Source: an uncultured Sphingomonadales bacterium (GTDB lineage: Bacteria > Pseudomonadota > Alphaproteobacteria > Sphingomonadales > Sphingomonadaceae). Taken from it: a DNA stretch of 64,000 nucleotides. Below the pieces are notes generated by a model. The model saw nothing but the letters and a program-made list of their open reading frames with translations, searched no databases and was not told where the DNA came from. Positions 17,721 through 26,409 of this stretch are shown in pieces. The stretch spans positions 62,001 to 126,000 of the forward strand of contig CAIJLZ010000006.1 in NCBI GenBank assembly GCA_903821605.1. Direction: 5' to 3'. Position 1 is the stretch's first letter; each line of letters starts with the position of its first letter. A program made the position numbers and the translations under genes.

Positions 17721-18741
17721 CGAACAGGCTGTCTTGCACATTGATGTCGGACGGCGGATTGAGGCCAAGATGCTTCCACCCCCGCGCGTTCAACATCCGA
17801 CCACGCGCCGTGCGCGCGATCAGGCCAAGTTGGATCAGATAGGGCTCGATCACTTCCTCCACCGTGTCGCGCGGTTCAGATAGCCCGGCGGCGAGCGTTT
17901 CTACGCCCACCGGGCCGCCGCGATAAATGTCGGCGATCATCATCAGATAGCGCCGGTCCATCGCGTCCAGCCCCAGCGCATCGACTTCCAGCCGGTTCAG
18001 CGCGGAATCCGCGATTTCTGCGGTCACCAACGCCTGTCCCGCGACATGGGCAAAGTCGCGTACCCGGCGCAGTAAGCGGCCCGCGATGCGGGGGGTGCCA
18101 CGGGCGCGGCGGGCAACTTCGCGCGCGCCATCTGCAGCGATGCCGAGGTCCAGCAACCCGGCGGCACGGCGCACCACCTGTTCGAGTTCGTCGACGGTGT
18201 AAAATTGTAGCCGCACCGGAATGCCAAAACGGTCACGCAACGGTGTGGTGAGCAGTCCCTGTCGGGTCGTTGCCCCGACCAGCGTGAATTTCGGCAGGTC
18301 GATCCGGACCGAACGCGCGCTTGGGCCTTCGCCGATCATGAGGTCGAGCGCGCGATCCTCCATCGCTGGGTAGAGCACTTCTTCGACCGCGGGATTCAGG
18401 CGGTGAATCTCATCAATGAAGAGAACGTCGCCATCCTCTAAATTGGTGAGCAACGCAGCCAGATCGCCTGATTTGGCGATGACGGGGCCAGAAGTGGCGC
18501 GGAAGCCGACGCCCATTTCACGCGCGATGATCTGGGCCAGCGTGGTCTTACCCAATCCCGGCGGGCCAAAGAACAGCACATGGTCAAGCGCGTCATTGCG
18601 CCCGCGTGCCGCCTCGATGAACACGCGCAAATTCTCGCGCGCGGCCTTTTGGCCCACGAACTCGTCAAGCGACTTGGGCCGCAGCGCGGCGTCGACATCT
18701 TCCGGGCGGCGATTGCCGGACAGGAGGCGGTCATCGGTCAT
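17713..18741 (-). CDS. ruvB: Holliday junction branch-migration helicase RuvB
   Basis: A 342-residue AAA+ motor. N-terminal [11 protein letters not shown], Walker [13 protein letters not shown], Walker [10 protein letters not shown], sensor motif [17 protein letters not shown], and the C-terminal winged helix with RTARGR. It forms hexameric rings that pump DNA through the RuvA-Holliday junction complex. Its ATG overlaps the ruvA stop by 4 bases (ATGA) and its stop overlaps ybgC. Confidence 0.98.
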   Translation of the reverse strand: MTDDRLLSGNRRPEDVDAALRPKSLDEFVGQKAARENLRVFIEAARGRNDALDHVLFFGPPGLGKTTLAQIIAREMGVGFRATSGPVIAKSGDLAALLTNLEDGDVLFIDEIHRLNPAVEEVLYPAMEDRALDLMIGEGPSARSVRIDLPKFTLVGATTRQGLLTTPLRDRFGIPVRLQFYTVDELEQVVRRAAGLLDLGIAADGAREVARRARGTPRIAGRLLRRVRDFAHVAGQALVTAEIADSALNRLEVDALGLDAMDRRYLMMIADIYRGGPVGVETLAAGLSEPRDTVEEVIEPYLIQLGLIARTARGRMLNARGWKHLGLNPPSDINVQDSLFDE

Positions 18742-19340
18742 TTCGACGCTTTCTTGAGCGCGAGACGGACGAGCGCATCAAGCGTCGCATCATCGCCCAG
18801 TTCATCAACCGCCGCTTGCACGGCCATTGATGCTTCGGCGGGTTTGAAGCCCAGATTGCCGAGCGCCGATGCCGCGTCTGCCGCATGGCCGCCGCGCGGC
18901 ACGGGCGCACCACCCAAGGCGGCCGGGCCAAGCGCGATGCCACCGGCCTTGTCCTTGAGTTCACGCACGATGCGTTCGGCGAGCTTTGGCCCGACGCCAT
19001 TGGCGCGCGCGACCATCGCCTTGTCCTGTGCGCCAATCGCCCGGACGAGTTCCTCCGGCGCCAGCGCGGTGAGAATGTTGAGCGCGACCTTGCCGCCGAC
19101 GCCCTGCACGCTGGTGAGTAGCCGGAACCATTCACGTTCAGCGGCCGAACCGAAGCCGAACAGGGTGATGGCATCCTCTCGCACCTGCATTTCGGTGAGC
19201 AACAGCACCTCATTGCCGGGCTGGCCAATCGCCGACAGCGTGCGCCCGGACAGCAGCACGAGATAACCGACGCCATTGACATCGATCACCGCGTGGTCGG
19301 CGCCGCTTTCCGCCAATATACCCTTGAGCCGTGCAATCAT
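18738..19340 (-). CDS. ruvA: Holliday junction DNA-binding subunit RuvA
   Basis: A 200-residue protein: OB-fold N-terminus [20 protein letters not shown], tandem helix-hairpin-helix motifs ([16 protein letters not shown] and [18 protein letters not shown]), and the C-terminal RuvB-binding domain with a flexible linker. It tetramerises on four-way junctions. It is the first gene of the operon; ruvC, the usual partner in this position, is missing and the upstream 760 bases are repeats. Confidence 0.97.
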   Translation of the reverse strand: MIARLKGILAESGADHAVIDVNGVGYLVLLSGRTLSAIGQPGNEVLLLTEMQVREDAITLFGFGSAAEREWFRLLTSVQGVGGKVALNILTALAPEELVRAIGAQDKAMVARANGVGPKLAERIVRELKDKAGGIALGPAALGGAPVPRGGHAADAASALGNLGFKPAEASMAVQAAVDELGDDATLDALVRLALKKASK

Positions 19341-19449
19341 GCCACCGGGTTAGAGGCAGAATGGGGGCCAGCGCAAGAGGAAAAGTTCTGCTATTGTTCC
19401 GCTATGGCGGTGGTAATGGGCGGCTACCCCGATCTCCCCATTCCTTCCC

Positions 19450-20040
19450 AACTCGTCATGCTGAACTTGTTTCAGCATCCACCCGCAAGCGCAGGTGCCC
19501 GGAATGGACCCTGAAACGAGTTCAGGGTGACGAAGGACGCGTCGAAGGAGGGGTGAGTCGATGGCGAGAGTGAGGGACAGGCCGACGCGGCCGTCCCGCG
19601 ATAGGCGACAACGCACGTTCCGCCTGCTCCTTGCAAGGAAGGCTCCCACCTGCAAGGCTCCCGCCTGCAAGACTCCCCCCTGCACGCCTCCCGCCGCTCC
19701 CCAACTCGTCATGCTGAACTTGTTTCAGCATCCACCCGCGAGCGCAGGTGCCCGGAATGGACCCTGAAACGAGTTCAGGGTGACGAAGGACGCGTCGAAG
19801 GAGGGGTGAGTCGATGGCGAGAGTGAGGGACAGGCCGACGCGGCCGTCTCGCGATAGGCGACAACGCACGCTCCGCCTGCTCCTTGCAAGGAAGGCTCCC
19901 ACCTGCAAGGCTCCCGCCTGCAAGACTCCCCCCTGCACGCCTCCCGCCGCTCCCCAACTCGTCATGCTGAACTTGTTTCAGCATCCACCCGCGAGCGCAG
20001 ATGCCCGGAATGCCCCCTGAAACAAGTTCAGGGTGACGAA
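19450..20040. repeat. 253-bp tandem direct repeat (2 full copies plus 85-bp third copy) carrying the palindromic element
   Basis: Copy 1 spans 19450-19702, copy 2 19703-19955, and a truncated copy 3 19956-about 20040. Copies 1 and 2 differ at about 3 of 253 positions by eye, so the duplication is recent. Each copy begins with the dispersed palindrome (19454-19532, 19707-19785, 19960-20038; left half ATGC subtype, right half ACCC subtype). Copies 1 and 2 also contain a run of 15-bp units (G-CTCCC-N-CCTGCAA-G). The whole 764-base gap between ruvA and purU (19341-20104) has no supportable gene; open frames inside it repeat with the 253-bp period. Confidence 0.95.
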
Positions 20041-20104
20041 AAAAAAGGGGCGACGGCGACGAAGGACAGGGAGGGCGGGCCATGCCGCCCTTAACCTCCG
20101 GCGC

Positions 20105-20962
20105 TTAATCCCGGAATACCACCGTGCGGCTGCCGTTCAGGAGCACCCGGTCTTCGAGATGCGACAATATGGCGGAGGACAGCACCCGGCGTTCGATGTC
20201 ACGGCCTTTGCGGACCAGATCCTCCGGGCTGTCGGCATGGCTGATCGCCTCGACGTCCTGATGGATGATCGGGCCTTCATCCAGATCGGCCGTCACATAA
20301 TGGGCGGTCGCGCCGATCATCTTGACCCCGCGCGCATAGGCCTGATGATAGGGCTTGGCCCCTTTAAAACCGGGCAGGAAGCTGTGGTGGATGTTGATGC
20401 AGCGCCCGCGCAACTCGTCTGCCAACTCGTCCGACAGGATTTGCATATAGCGCGCCAGCACCACCAGTTCCGCGCCGCTGTCGATGATGAGGCCGCGCAA
20501 CCGGGCCTCCTGTTCGGCCTTGGTGTCTTTGCTGATCGCCAGATGGTGGAACGGGATGTCATCCGCCAGCGTCAGGTTGAGCGCCTCGCGGGGGTGGTTG
20601 GAGACAATGCCAGCGACCTCCATCGGCAGTTCGCCGATGCGATGGCGATAGAGCAGATCAGCGAGGCAATGGTCGAACTTGGAGACGAGCAGTAGCGTTT
20701 TGCGCTTCTCGTCCTTGCCGCGCAGCTTCCAATCGAGGCCGAATTGCTGCCCCAACACGCCGAGTGCCGTCCGCAACGCGCCGATGCGCTCGCCATCGAG
20801 CAGCGCGAAGACAACGCGCATGAAGAAGCGGCCACTCATCACATCGTTGAACTGCTGGGAATCGAGAATATTGCCCGAATGTGCCGCGAGTGAACCCGCG
20901 ACAGCGGCGACGAGGCCGGGGCGGTCGTCACAGGAGAGGGTAAGGATATAATGTGTCGACAT
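20105..20962 (-). CDS. purU: Formyltetrahydrofolate deformylase PurU
   Basis: A 285-residue protein with an N-terminal ACT domain ([19 protein letters not shown]) and a formyltransferase-like C-terminal domain. The catalytic elements are visible: SNHP (about 125), [30 protein letters not shown] and the [16 protein letters not shown] segment. It releases formate from 10-formyl-THF, balancing one-carbon pools for purine synthesis. Start ATG 20962 gives the normal family N-terminus; the frame is open to 21001. Confidence 0.95.
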   Translation of the reverse strand: MSTHYILTLSCDDRPGLVAAVAGSLAAHSGNILDSQQFNDVMSGRFFMRVVFALLDGERIGALRTALGVLGQQFGLDWKLRGKDEKRKTLLLVSKFDHCLADLLYRHRIGELPMEVAGIVSNHPREALNLTLADDIPFHHLAISKDTKAEQEARLRGLIIDSGAELVVLARYMQILSDELADELRGRCINIHHSFLPGFKGAKPYHQAYARGVKMIGATAHYVTADLDEGPIIHQDVEAISHADSPEDLVRKGRDIERRVLSSAILSHLEDRVLLNGSRTVVFRD

Positions 20963-20998
20963 GCGGTGTTCCGGTGTCCATCCCATCTGGCCCAACAA

Positions 20999-21028
20999 CA
21001 AAGGGCGGCCATTGCTGACCGCCCTTTG
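20999..21028 (-). terminator. Terminator of the etfBA operon
   Basis: CAAAGGGCGG / CCGCCCTTTG, a perfect 10-bp stem 25 bases after the etfA stop, followed on the minus strand by TTGTTG. It lies between etfA and purU. Confidence 0.65.
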
Positions 21029-21052
21029 CCCTAAACAATCACGTCTGACAAA

Positions 21053-21982
21053 TCAGAGTGCGCTGACCAGCTCCGGCACGACCTTGAACAGGTCGCCGAC
21101 AAGGCCGATATCCGCGACCTGGAAGATCGGGGCTTCTTCGTCCTTGTTGATCGCGATGATCGTCTTGGAGTCCTTCATGCCGGCGAGGTGCTGGATCGCC
21201 CCCGAGATGCCAACGGCGATATAGACTTCCGGCGCGACGATCTTGCCGGTCTGACCCACCTGATAGTCGTTCGGGACATAGCCCGCATCGACGGCCGCGC
21301 GGCTGGCACCGACGGCGGCACCAAGCTTGTCAGCCAGCGGGAAGATGACCTGCTGGAAAGTTTCCGCATCCTTCAGTGCGCGACCGCCCGAGACGATCAC
21401 CTTGGCCGAGGTCAGTTCCGGACGTTCCAGCTTGACGATTTCCGCGCCGACAAATGACGAGGTGCCCGAGTCACCCTTGCCACCGATGGCTTCAATCGCT
21501 GCTGAACCACCTTCCGGGGCCGCCTTGGCAAAGGCAGTGCCGCGCACGGTGATGACCTTTTTGGCGTCCGATGACTGCACGGTCGCAATGGCGTTGCCGG
21601 CATAGATCGGGCGGGTGAAGGTATCGGCGCTTTCAACCGAAAGAATGTCCGAAATCTGCATCACGTCGAGCAGCGCGGCAACGCGCGGCGCGATGTTCTT
21701 GCCATGGGCGGTTGCCGGCGCAAGAAACGCGTCATGATGGCCCATCAGGTCAACGACGAGCGCCGCGACATTTTCGGCCAGTTGATTGGCATAGGCGGCG
21801 TCATCGGCGACGTGGACCTTGGCGACGCCCGCGATCTTCGCGGCCTGTTCACCCACGGCGGCACAGCCCGAACCGGCGACGAGCAGATGCACTTCACCGA
21901 GCTGCGAAGCAGCGGTCACGACCGCGAGGGTCGCGTCCTTCATCGACGCATTGTCGTGTTCGACATAGACGAGGGTCTTCAT
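21053..21982 (-). CDS. etfA: Electron transfer flavoprotein alpha subunit
   Basis: A 309-residue ETF alpha. The C-terminal FAD-binding signature is clear: [43 protein letters not shown] and [14 protein letters not shown]. The protein carries FAD and passes electrons from acyl-CoA dehydrogenases to ETF-ubiquinone oxidoreductase. Its ATG overlaps the etfB stop by 4 bases (ATGA), so both subunits are made together. Confidence 0.97.
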   Translation of the reverse strand: MKTLVYVEHDNASMKDATLAVVTAASQLGEVHLLVAGSGCAAVGEQAAKIAGVAKVHVADDAAYANQLAENVAALVVDLMGHHDAFLAPATAHGKNIAPRVAALLDVMQISDILSVESADTFTRPIYAGNAIATVQSSDAKKVITVRGTAFAKAAPEGGSAAIEAIGGKGDSGTSSFVGAEIVKLERPELTSAKVIVSGGRALKDAETFQQVIFPLADKLGAAVGASRAAVDAGYVPNDYQVGQTGKIVAPEVYIAVGISGAIQHLAGMKDSKTIIAINKDEEAPIFQVADIGLVGDLFKVVPELVSAL

Positions 21983-22725
21983 GAGGCGACTCCCATTTCC
22001 TTGAGCTTGGCGGCCAGTTCGGCCACGTCGGCAACCTTGATGCCCGCGGTGCGGACCGGCGGTTCCTTGACGGTCAGCGTCTTGAGACGCGGCGTCACGT
22101 CCACGCCATAATCAGCCGGGGTCTTCTGCGCGAGCGGCTTCGACTTGGCCTTCATGATGTTCGGCAGCGAGGCATAGCGCGGCTCGTTCAGACGCAGATC
22201 GGTGGTGATGATCGCCGGGGTCTTGAGCGCAACCGTCTCAAGCCCGCCATCGACTTCACGCGTGACGTTGACGGTATCGCCGTTCACTTCGACCTTGGAG
22301 GCGAAGGTGCCCTGCGGACGACCAGTCAGCGCGGCCAGCATCTGGCCGGTCTGGTTCGAGTCATCGTCGATTGCCTGCTTGCCGAGGATCACGAGGCCCG
22401 GCTGTTCTTCTTCGACGATCTTGGCGAGGATCTTGGCGACGGCCAGCGGCTCGACGTCTTCGGCATTGACGAGGATCGCACGGTCAGCACCCATGGCGAG
22501 CGCGGTACGCAGCGTTTCTTGCGCCTTGTCCGGCCCGATCGAGATCGCGACGATCTCGGTCGCCACGCCCTTTTCCTTCAGGCGAATGGCTTCTTCCACC
22601 GCGATTTCGTCGAACGGGTTCATCGACATTTTCACGTTCGCGAGATCAACACCCGAGCCATCGGCTTTCACCCGCGGCTTCACGTTGTAATCGATCACCC
22701 GTTTGACGGGCACAAGGATCTTCAT
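21979..22725 (-). CDS. etfB: Electron transfer flavoprotein beta subunit
   Basis: A 248-residue ETF beta. The N-terminus [35 protein letters not shown], and [18 protein letters not shown] (AMP-binding) match the family. It forms the heterodimer with EtfA. ATG 22725 was chosen by the family N-terminus, with GAAAGGAAAG upstream; the frame is open further back without similarity. Confidence 0.97.
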   Translation of the reverse strand: MKILVPVKRVIDYNVKPRVKADGSGVDLANVKMSMNPFDEIAVEEAIRLKEKGVATEIVAISIGPDKAQETLRTALAMGADRAILVNAEDVEPLAVAKILAKIVEEEQPGLVILGKQAIDDDSNQTGQMLAALTGRPQGTFASKVEVNGDTVNVTREVDGGLETVALKTPAIITTDLRLNEPRYASLPNIMKAKSKPLAQKTPADYGVDVTPRLKTLTVKEPPVRTAGIKVADVAELAAKLKEMGVAS

Positions 22726-22808
22726 CTTGCTTTCCTTTCTTGGACCTCGCCCCTCACGTGCGGTGCCCCAGATTGAAGTAGGTCGCTCTATATCCTGCAT
22801 CGGCGGGT

Positions 22809-22834
22809 CGGAAGGGCCGATCAAGGCCCTTCCG
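22809..22834. terminator. Hairpin after sucC
   Basis: CGGAAGGGCC / GGCCCTTCCG, a perfect 10-bp stem with loop GATCAA, 14 bases after the sucC stop. No T-run follows, so its role as terminator is moderate in confidence. Confidence 0.5.
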
Positions 22835-22847
22835 TGCCGTATCAGGA

Positions 22848-24047
22848 TTAGGCGGCCTTATTGACTTCGGCCACGATCTTCTGGGCGGCGTCGCCCAGAT
22901 CGTTGGCCGGAACGATCGGCAGGCCCGAATTGGCGAGGATGTCCTTGCCAAGCTGGACGTTGGTGCCTTCGAGACGGACAACCAGCGGCACCGAGAGGTT
23001 CACTTCCTTCGCGGCGGCCACAATGCCTTCCGCGATGATGTCGCACTTCATGATGCCACCGAAGATGTTGACGAGAATGCCCTTCACCGCCGGATCGCTC
23101 AGGATGATCTTGAACGCCGCCGTGACCTTTTCCTTGGTGGCGCCACCGCCCACGTCGAGGAAGTTGGCCGGGAACGCGCCGTTCAGCTTGATGATGTCCA
23201 TCGTCGCCATGGCGAGACCGGCACCATTGACCATGCAGCCGATGTTGCCGTCGAGCTTGATGTAAGCGAGGTCGTACTTCGACGCTTCGACTTCAGCCGC
23301 ATCTTCTTCGGTTTCGTCGCGCAGGGCGACGACGTCCGGGTGACGGAACAGGGCGTTCGAGTCGAAGCTCATCTTGGTGTCGAGGACGAGCAACTGGCCG
23401 TCCTTCGATTCGACCAGCGGGTTGATTTCGAGCATCGCGCAATCCAGCGCGACAAACGCATCATAGAGGTTCTTCGACAGGGCCTGGGCCTGCTTGTTCA
23501 GGTCGCCTGAGAGCTTCAGCGCGAACGCCACGGCGCGGCCATGGTGCGGCATGAAGCCTTCAGCCGGATCGATCACGATGGTGGTGATCTTTTCCGGGGT
23601 CGAATGCGCGACTTCTTCGATGTCCATGCCACCTTCGGTCGACACGATCATCGCGATCCGGCCAGTGGCACGGTCGACGAGCATCGAGAGATAATATTCC
23701 TTCGCGATATCAACGCCATCGGTGACATACAGGCGGTTGACCTGCTTGCCTGCATCGCCGGTCTGGATGGTGACCAGCGTGTTGCCGAGCATTTCTTCGG
23801 CGAAGGTGCGGACTTCGTCCAGCGACTTGGCGAGGCGGACACCGCCCTTGGCGTCGGCCGGCAGTTCCTTGAACTTGCCCTTGCCGCGGCCACCAGCGTG
23901 GATCTGCGACTTGACGACATACAGCGGGCCGGGGAGCGACTCGGCAGCCTTGACGGCGTCTTCGACGGTCATTGCGGCCACGCCGGTCGGGATGGCGATG
24001 CCGAATTTGGCCAACAATTCCTTGGCCTGATACTCGTGAATATTCAT
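22848..24047 (-). CDS. sucC: Succinyl-CoA synthetase beta subunit (ADP-forming type)
   Basis: A 399-residue ATP-grasp protein. N-terminus [17 protein letters not shown], the GGRGKGKF loop, the EINPLVE segment, and the C-terminal [18 protein letters not shown] and VDVGGGA-like LDVGGGAT segment match SucC. With SucD it makes succinate and ATP from succinyl-CoA. It stands alone here on the minus strand, 11.6 kb from sucD, which is unusual because sucC normally precedes sucD directly. AAAGGGG lies upstream of ATG 24047. Confidence 0.97.
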   Translation of the reverse strand: MNIHEYQAKELLAKFGIAIPTGVAAMTVEDAVKAAESLPGPLYVVKSQIHAGGRGKGKFKELPADAKGGVRLAKSLDEVRTFAEEMLGNTLVTIQTGDAGKQVNRLYVTDGVDIAKEYYLSMLVDRATGRIAMIVSTEGGMDIEEVAHSTPEKITTIVIDPAEGFMPHHGRAVAFALKLSGDLNKQAQALSKNLYDAFVALDCAMLEINPLVESKDGQLLVLDTKMSFDSNALFRHPDVVALRDETEEDAAEVEASKYDLAYIKLDGNIGCMVNGAGLAMATMDIIKLNGAFPANFLDVGGGATKEKVTAAFKIILSDPAVKGILVNIFGGIMKCDIIAEGIVAAAKEVNLSVPLVVRLEGTNVQLGKDILANSGLPIVPANDLGDAAQKIVAEVNKAA

Positions 24048-24265
24048 GTCGTTCGTGCCCCTTTCGGCTGCAATGCGAGATGGATCGCATGGGGCTAAAG
24101 CATAGCTGAGCGAAAGAATCCAGCCCGCATTTCCGCTAATCTCGCATTTGCAGCATGACAAAAGTGACAGGGATGCGACACGCCGCCCGCGCAACCGGTG
24201 TCACATCGCGGCCGGGCCGCAGAAAAGTGCTGACCAGCGCATCATGCGCGACTATGGGAGAAGCT

Positions 24266-24769
24266 ATGAATGCGATCCCCGGCCCGTTGTTGTTCCTGTT
24301 GACCGTCATCGGCATGGAGGGCTTTGCCTATGCGGCCCATCGTTGGATCATGCATGGTCCCGGCTGGTTCCTGCATAAAAGCCATCATCGTCCGCGCACC
24401 GGGCGCTATGAGTTGAACGACCTCTATGCCGCGATCTTCGCGCTGCCGTCGATTGGGCTGTTTTGGTACGGCATCGGGCTTGGCCATGGCGCGCCCTATG
24501 CGTGGATCGGGGGCGGTATCGCGGCCTATGGCGCGATTTATTTCGGCTTTCATGATGTGATCGTTCACCAGCGGGTGGCGCACCGTTATGTGCCGCGCTC
24601 TTCCTATATGAAGCGGATCGTGCAGGCCCACCGCTTGCACCATGTGGTGGAAACGCGCGAAGGCAATGTCAGCTTCGGCTTTATCTATGCCCCGAAGCCG
24701 GAGGCGTTGAAGGCCGAATTGGCGAAGCGCGGGCGAGACGGGCTGCGCGCACCACGGGATGCGGCCTGA
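24266..24769 (+). CDS. crtZ: Beta-carotene hydroxylase CrtZ
   Basis: A 167-residue membrane di-iron hydroxylase. All four histidine motifs are present: HRWIMH, HKSHH, HDVIVHQRVAH and HRLHH. These flank about four hydrophobic helices. By family knowledge it adds hydroxyls to beta-ionone rings to make zeaxanthin, fitting the yellow carotenoids of sphingomonads. No other carotenoid gene is nearby. ATG 24266 has GGGAGAA in front; ATG 24254 and an open frame from 24155 are alternatives. The stop abuts the convergent neighbour's stop. Confidence 0.93.
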   Translation: MNAIPGPLLFLLTVIGMEGFAYAAHRWIMHGPGWFLHKSHHRPRTGRYELNDLYAAIFALPSIGLFWYGIGLGHGAPYAWIGGGIAAYGAIYFGFHDVIVHQRVAHRYVPRSSYMKRIVQAHRLHHVVETREGNVSFGFIYAPKPEALKAELAKRGRDGLRAPRDAA

Positions 24770-25303
24770 TTAGTTGATCCGCGCCCAGCGCTGTGGCGGC
24801 ACGGCGCGGAAAGCGAACGGCCAGCCGAGCTTGAACAAGAGCAGCAGCGCGATAAAAGCCGCGAGTTTGAGAGCGGGCAGGGTGACAAGCACCAACCCCA
24901 ATGCAATCAACCAGATGCCGAGATGAAGGGCGAGCTTGCGCTCTTCATCGGCGGATAGATCGGCGCGATGCGGGCGATGGTCGATGGTCCGCTCGATGAT
25001 CAGGCGACCGCCGCTATCCCGCCCCTGGGCAAGGCGCATGAGCAATAAGCCGCCCATTTGCTCCAGCCATGAAGCCGCAGTCGGCGAGCGATGCGCCGAT
25101 GCCGGCTGGGGCGCCGATGTCGCGGTGGTTGTCGGCGCTATGATCGGGCGTGGCGCATTGATCTGGCTGGAGGCAAGCCCGGCAAGATTTCCAGCGGCAT
25201 CCGGGGCACGCGTCGCAAAGCCCTCGACCGGCTGGCCGTCAACAAGGACGACCAACCGCCCCTGTTTTTCGATCACTTCATAGCGTGAACGCGGCTTGTT
25301 CAT
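24770..25303 (-). CDS. Hypothetical membrane protein
   Basis: A 177-residue protein that I do not recognise. N-terminal half: a short SRYEVIEKQGRLVVLVDGQ strand pair, then a Pro/Ala/Thr-rich linker. The C-terminal half has two hydrophobic helices (LHLGIWLIALGLVLVTLPAL and the AAFIALLLLF stretch) and ends in PPQRWARIN. The start is ATG 25303. Its stop directly abuts that of crtZ. Confidence 0.65.
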   Translation of the reverse strand: MNKPRSRYEVIEKQGRLVVLVDGQPVEGFATRAPDAAGNLAGLASSQINAPRPIIAPTTTATSAPQPASAHRSPTAASWLEQMGGLLLMRLAQGRDSGGRLIIERTIDHRPHRADLSADEERKLALHLGIWLIALGLVLVTLPALKLAAFIALLLLFKLGWPFAFRAVPPQRWARIN

Positions 25304-25380
25304 GGCAGATTATCCAGCCGATGGAGATGATGGGGAAGCTTAGGCCCTTGTCTGCCTATCGTGCAAGCGGCGAGCGCGCC

Positions 25381-26067
25381 TCATTGTTCCAGCCCGTTGA
25401 TCGCGTGATGGACGGCGGCTTCAATCGCGGTGCGTTCCATCTTTGGCGGCAGGGCTTCCGCCAATTGCCAGTCCACCACGCCTGCTCGCTTGATCAGCGA
25501 TTGGCGCGGCCAGATGCGGCCCGAATTCAGCGCGACCGGCAGCACCGGCAGGCCCAGCATTTTGTAGAGTGCGGCGAAACCCGCCCGGAGCGGTGGCTGC
25601 TCCCCAACCGGCACGCGGGTGCCTTCTGGAAAAATCACGATCGAGCGCCCGGTCTGCACCGCTTCACGCGCGGCCTGCATCAATGCGCGCAGCGCCGCAG
25701 CCGAGCCTTCGCGGTCGACGCCGATCACGCCATATTTGCGGGCCACCCAGCCCCAGATCGGCATGTCGGAGAGCTCGCGCTTCATCACGACGACCGGGTG
25801 ATCGAACAAGATCAGCACTTCGACCGTCTCGAACATCGACTGATGCTTGCAGGCGATCAGATATTGCCCCGGCGGGACTGGCCCGGACATGCGGCTGCGT
25901 ATCCCCAGCAGCCAGCGCGCGCAAAGGCGATGCCAATGCGCCCATGTCCAGACCACGGCGCGCACCGGGCGTCGACCGAACACGGCAGCCGGAAAGCCGG
26001 ACAGCACGATCGGCAAGCTGCCGGTGTAGAAGATCAGCGTGAACAGGATTGAGCGGATCAGCGCCAT
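25381..26067 (-). CDS. plsC: 1-acyl-sn-glycerol-3-phosphate acyltransferase (PlsC family)
   Basis: A 228-residue membrane acyltransferase. The catalytic HX4D-type motif is KHQSMFET (H-x4-E variant rather than D) and the phosphate-binding FPEGTR motif is intact. An N-terminal hydrophobic helix anchors it. The family makes phosphatidic acid from lysophosphatidic acid. It lies 30 bases downstream of a small gene that is itself coupled to an M16 peptidase, so all three may be cotranscribed. Confidence 0.9.
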   Translation of the reverse strand: MALIRSILFTLIFYTGSLPIVLSGFPAAVFGRRPVRAVVWTWAHWHRLCARWLLGIRSRMSGPVPPGQYLIACKHQSMFETVEVLILFDHPVVVMKRELSDMPIWGWVARKYGVIGVDREGSAAALRALMQAAREAVQTGRSIVIFPEGTRVPVGEQPPLRAGFAALYKMLGLPVLPVALNSGRIWPRQSLIKRAGVVDWQLAEALPPKMERTAIEAAVHHAINGLEQ

Positions 26068-26097
26068 GCCCCGGTGCCCCTTTGGCTTGAACGAGCG

Positions 26098-26409
26098 TTA
26101 GACGCGGCGACGCGTGGCCGAGATCGGGAATTCACCGAATCCGCCCGCGCGGACCAGCCCTTCGAGCCGATCCTCATCAATCTGGGCGGTGCAGAGCAGC
26201 AGCATCCGCATCGGCTTGGTCAACTGCATCTCCCAATGGATTTCATCACCATCGATCCGGCCCGCCGCGATGTCGAGCGCCCCGATATCGGCGGTGTTGG
26301 TGCCGGTAAAGCGGTCCCCCTCCACCTGAAAGCGCAGCACTGATTTTTGCTCCCCCATCGGGGTGGCGGTCAGGCAATCCCATTCACCGGCCAACAGATC
26401 CTTGTTCAT
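26098..26409 (-). CDS. Small conserved beta-rich protein of unknown function
   Basis: A 103-residue protein without signal or membrane segments. It alternates short strands (EWDCLTATPMGEQ, LRFQVEGDRFTGTNTA, IDGDEIHWEMQL) like small lipocalin-type or beta-sandwich proteins; this is only a pattern impression. Its ATG overlaps the stop of the M16 peptidase by four bases (ATGA), so it is translationally coupled to it. Confidence 0.7.
   Translation of the reverse strand: MNKDLLAGEWDCLTATPMGEQKSVLRFQVEGDRFTGTNTADIGALDIAAGRIDGDEIHWEMQLTKPMRMLLLCTAQIDEDRLEGLVRAGGFGEFPISATRRRV

Noticed and set aside
19350-20083. Open frames of 68-147 residues in the ruvA-purU gap
   Set aside because: Their sequences repeat with the 253-bp period and run through the palindromes; they carry no ribosome-binding site or family similarity.
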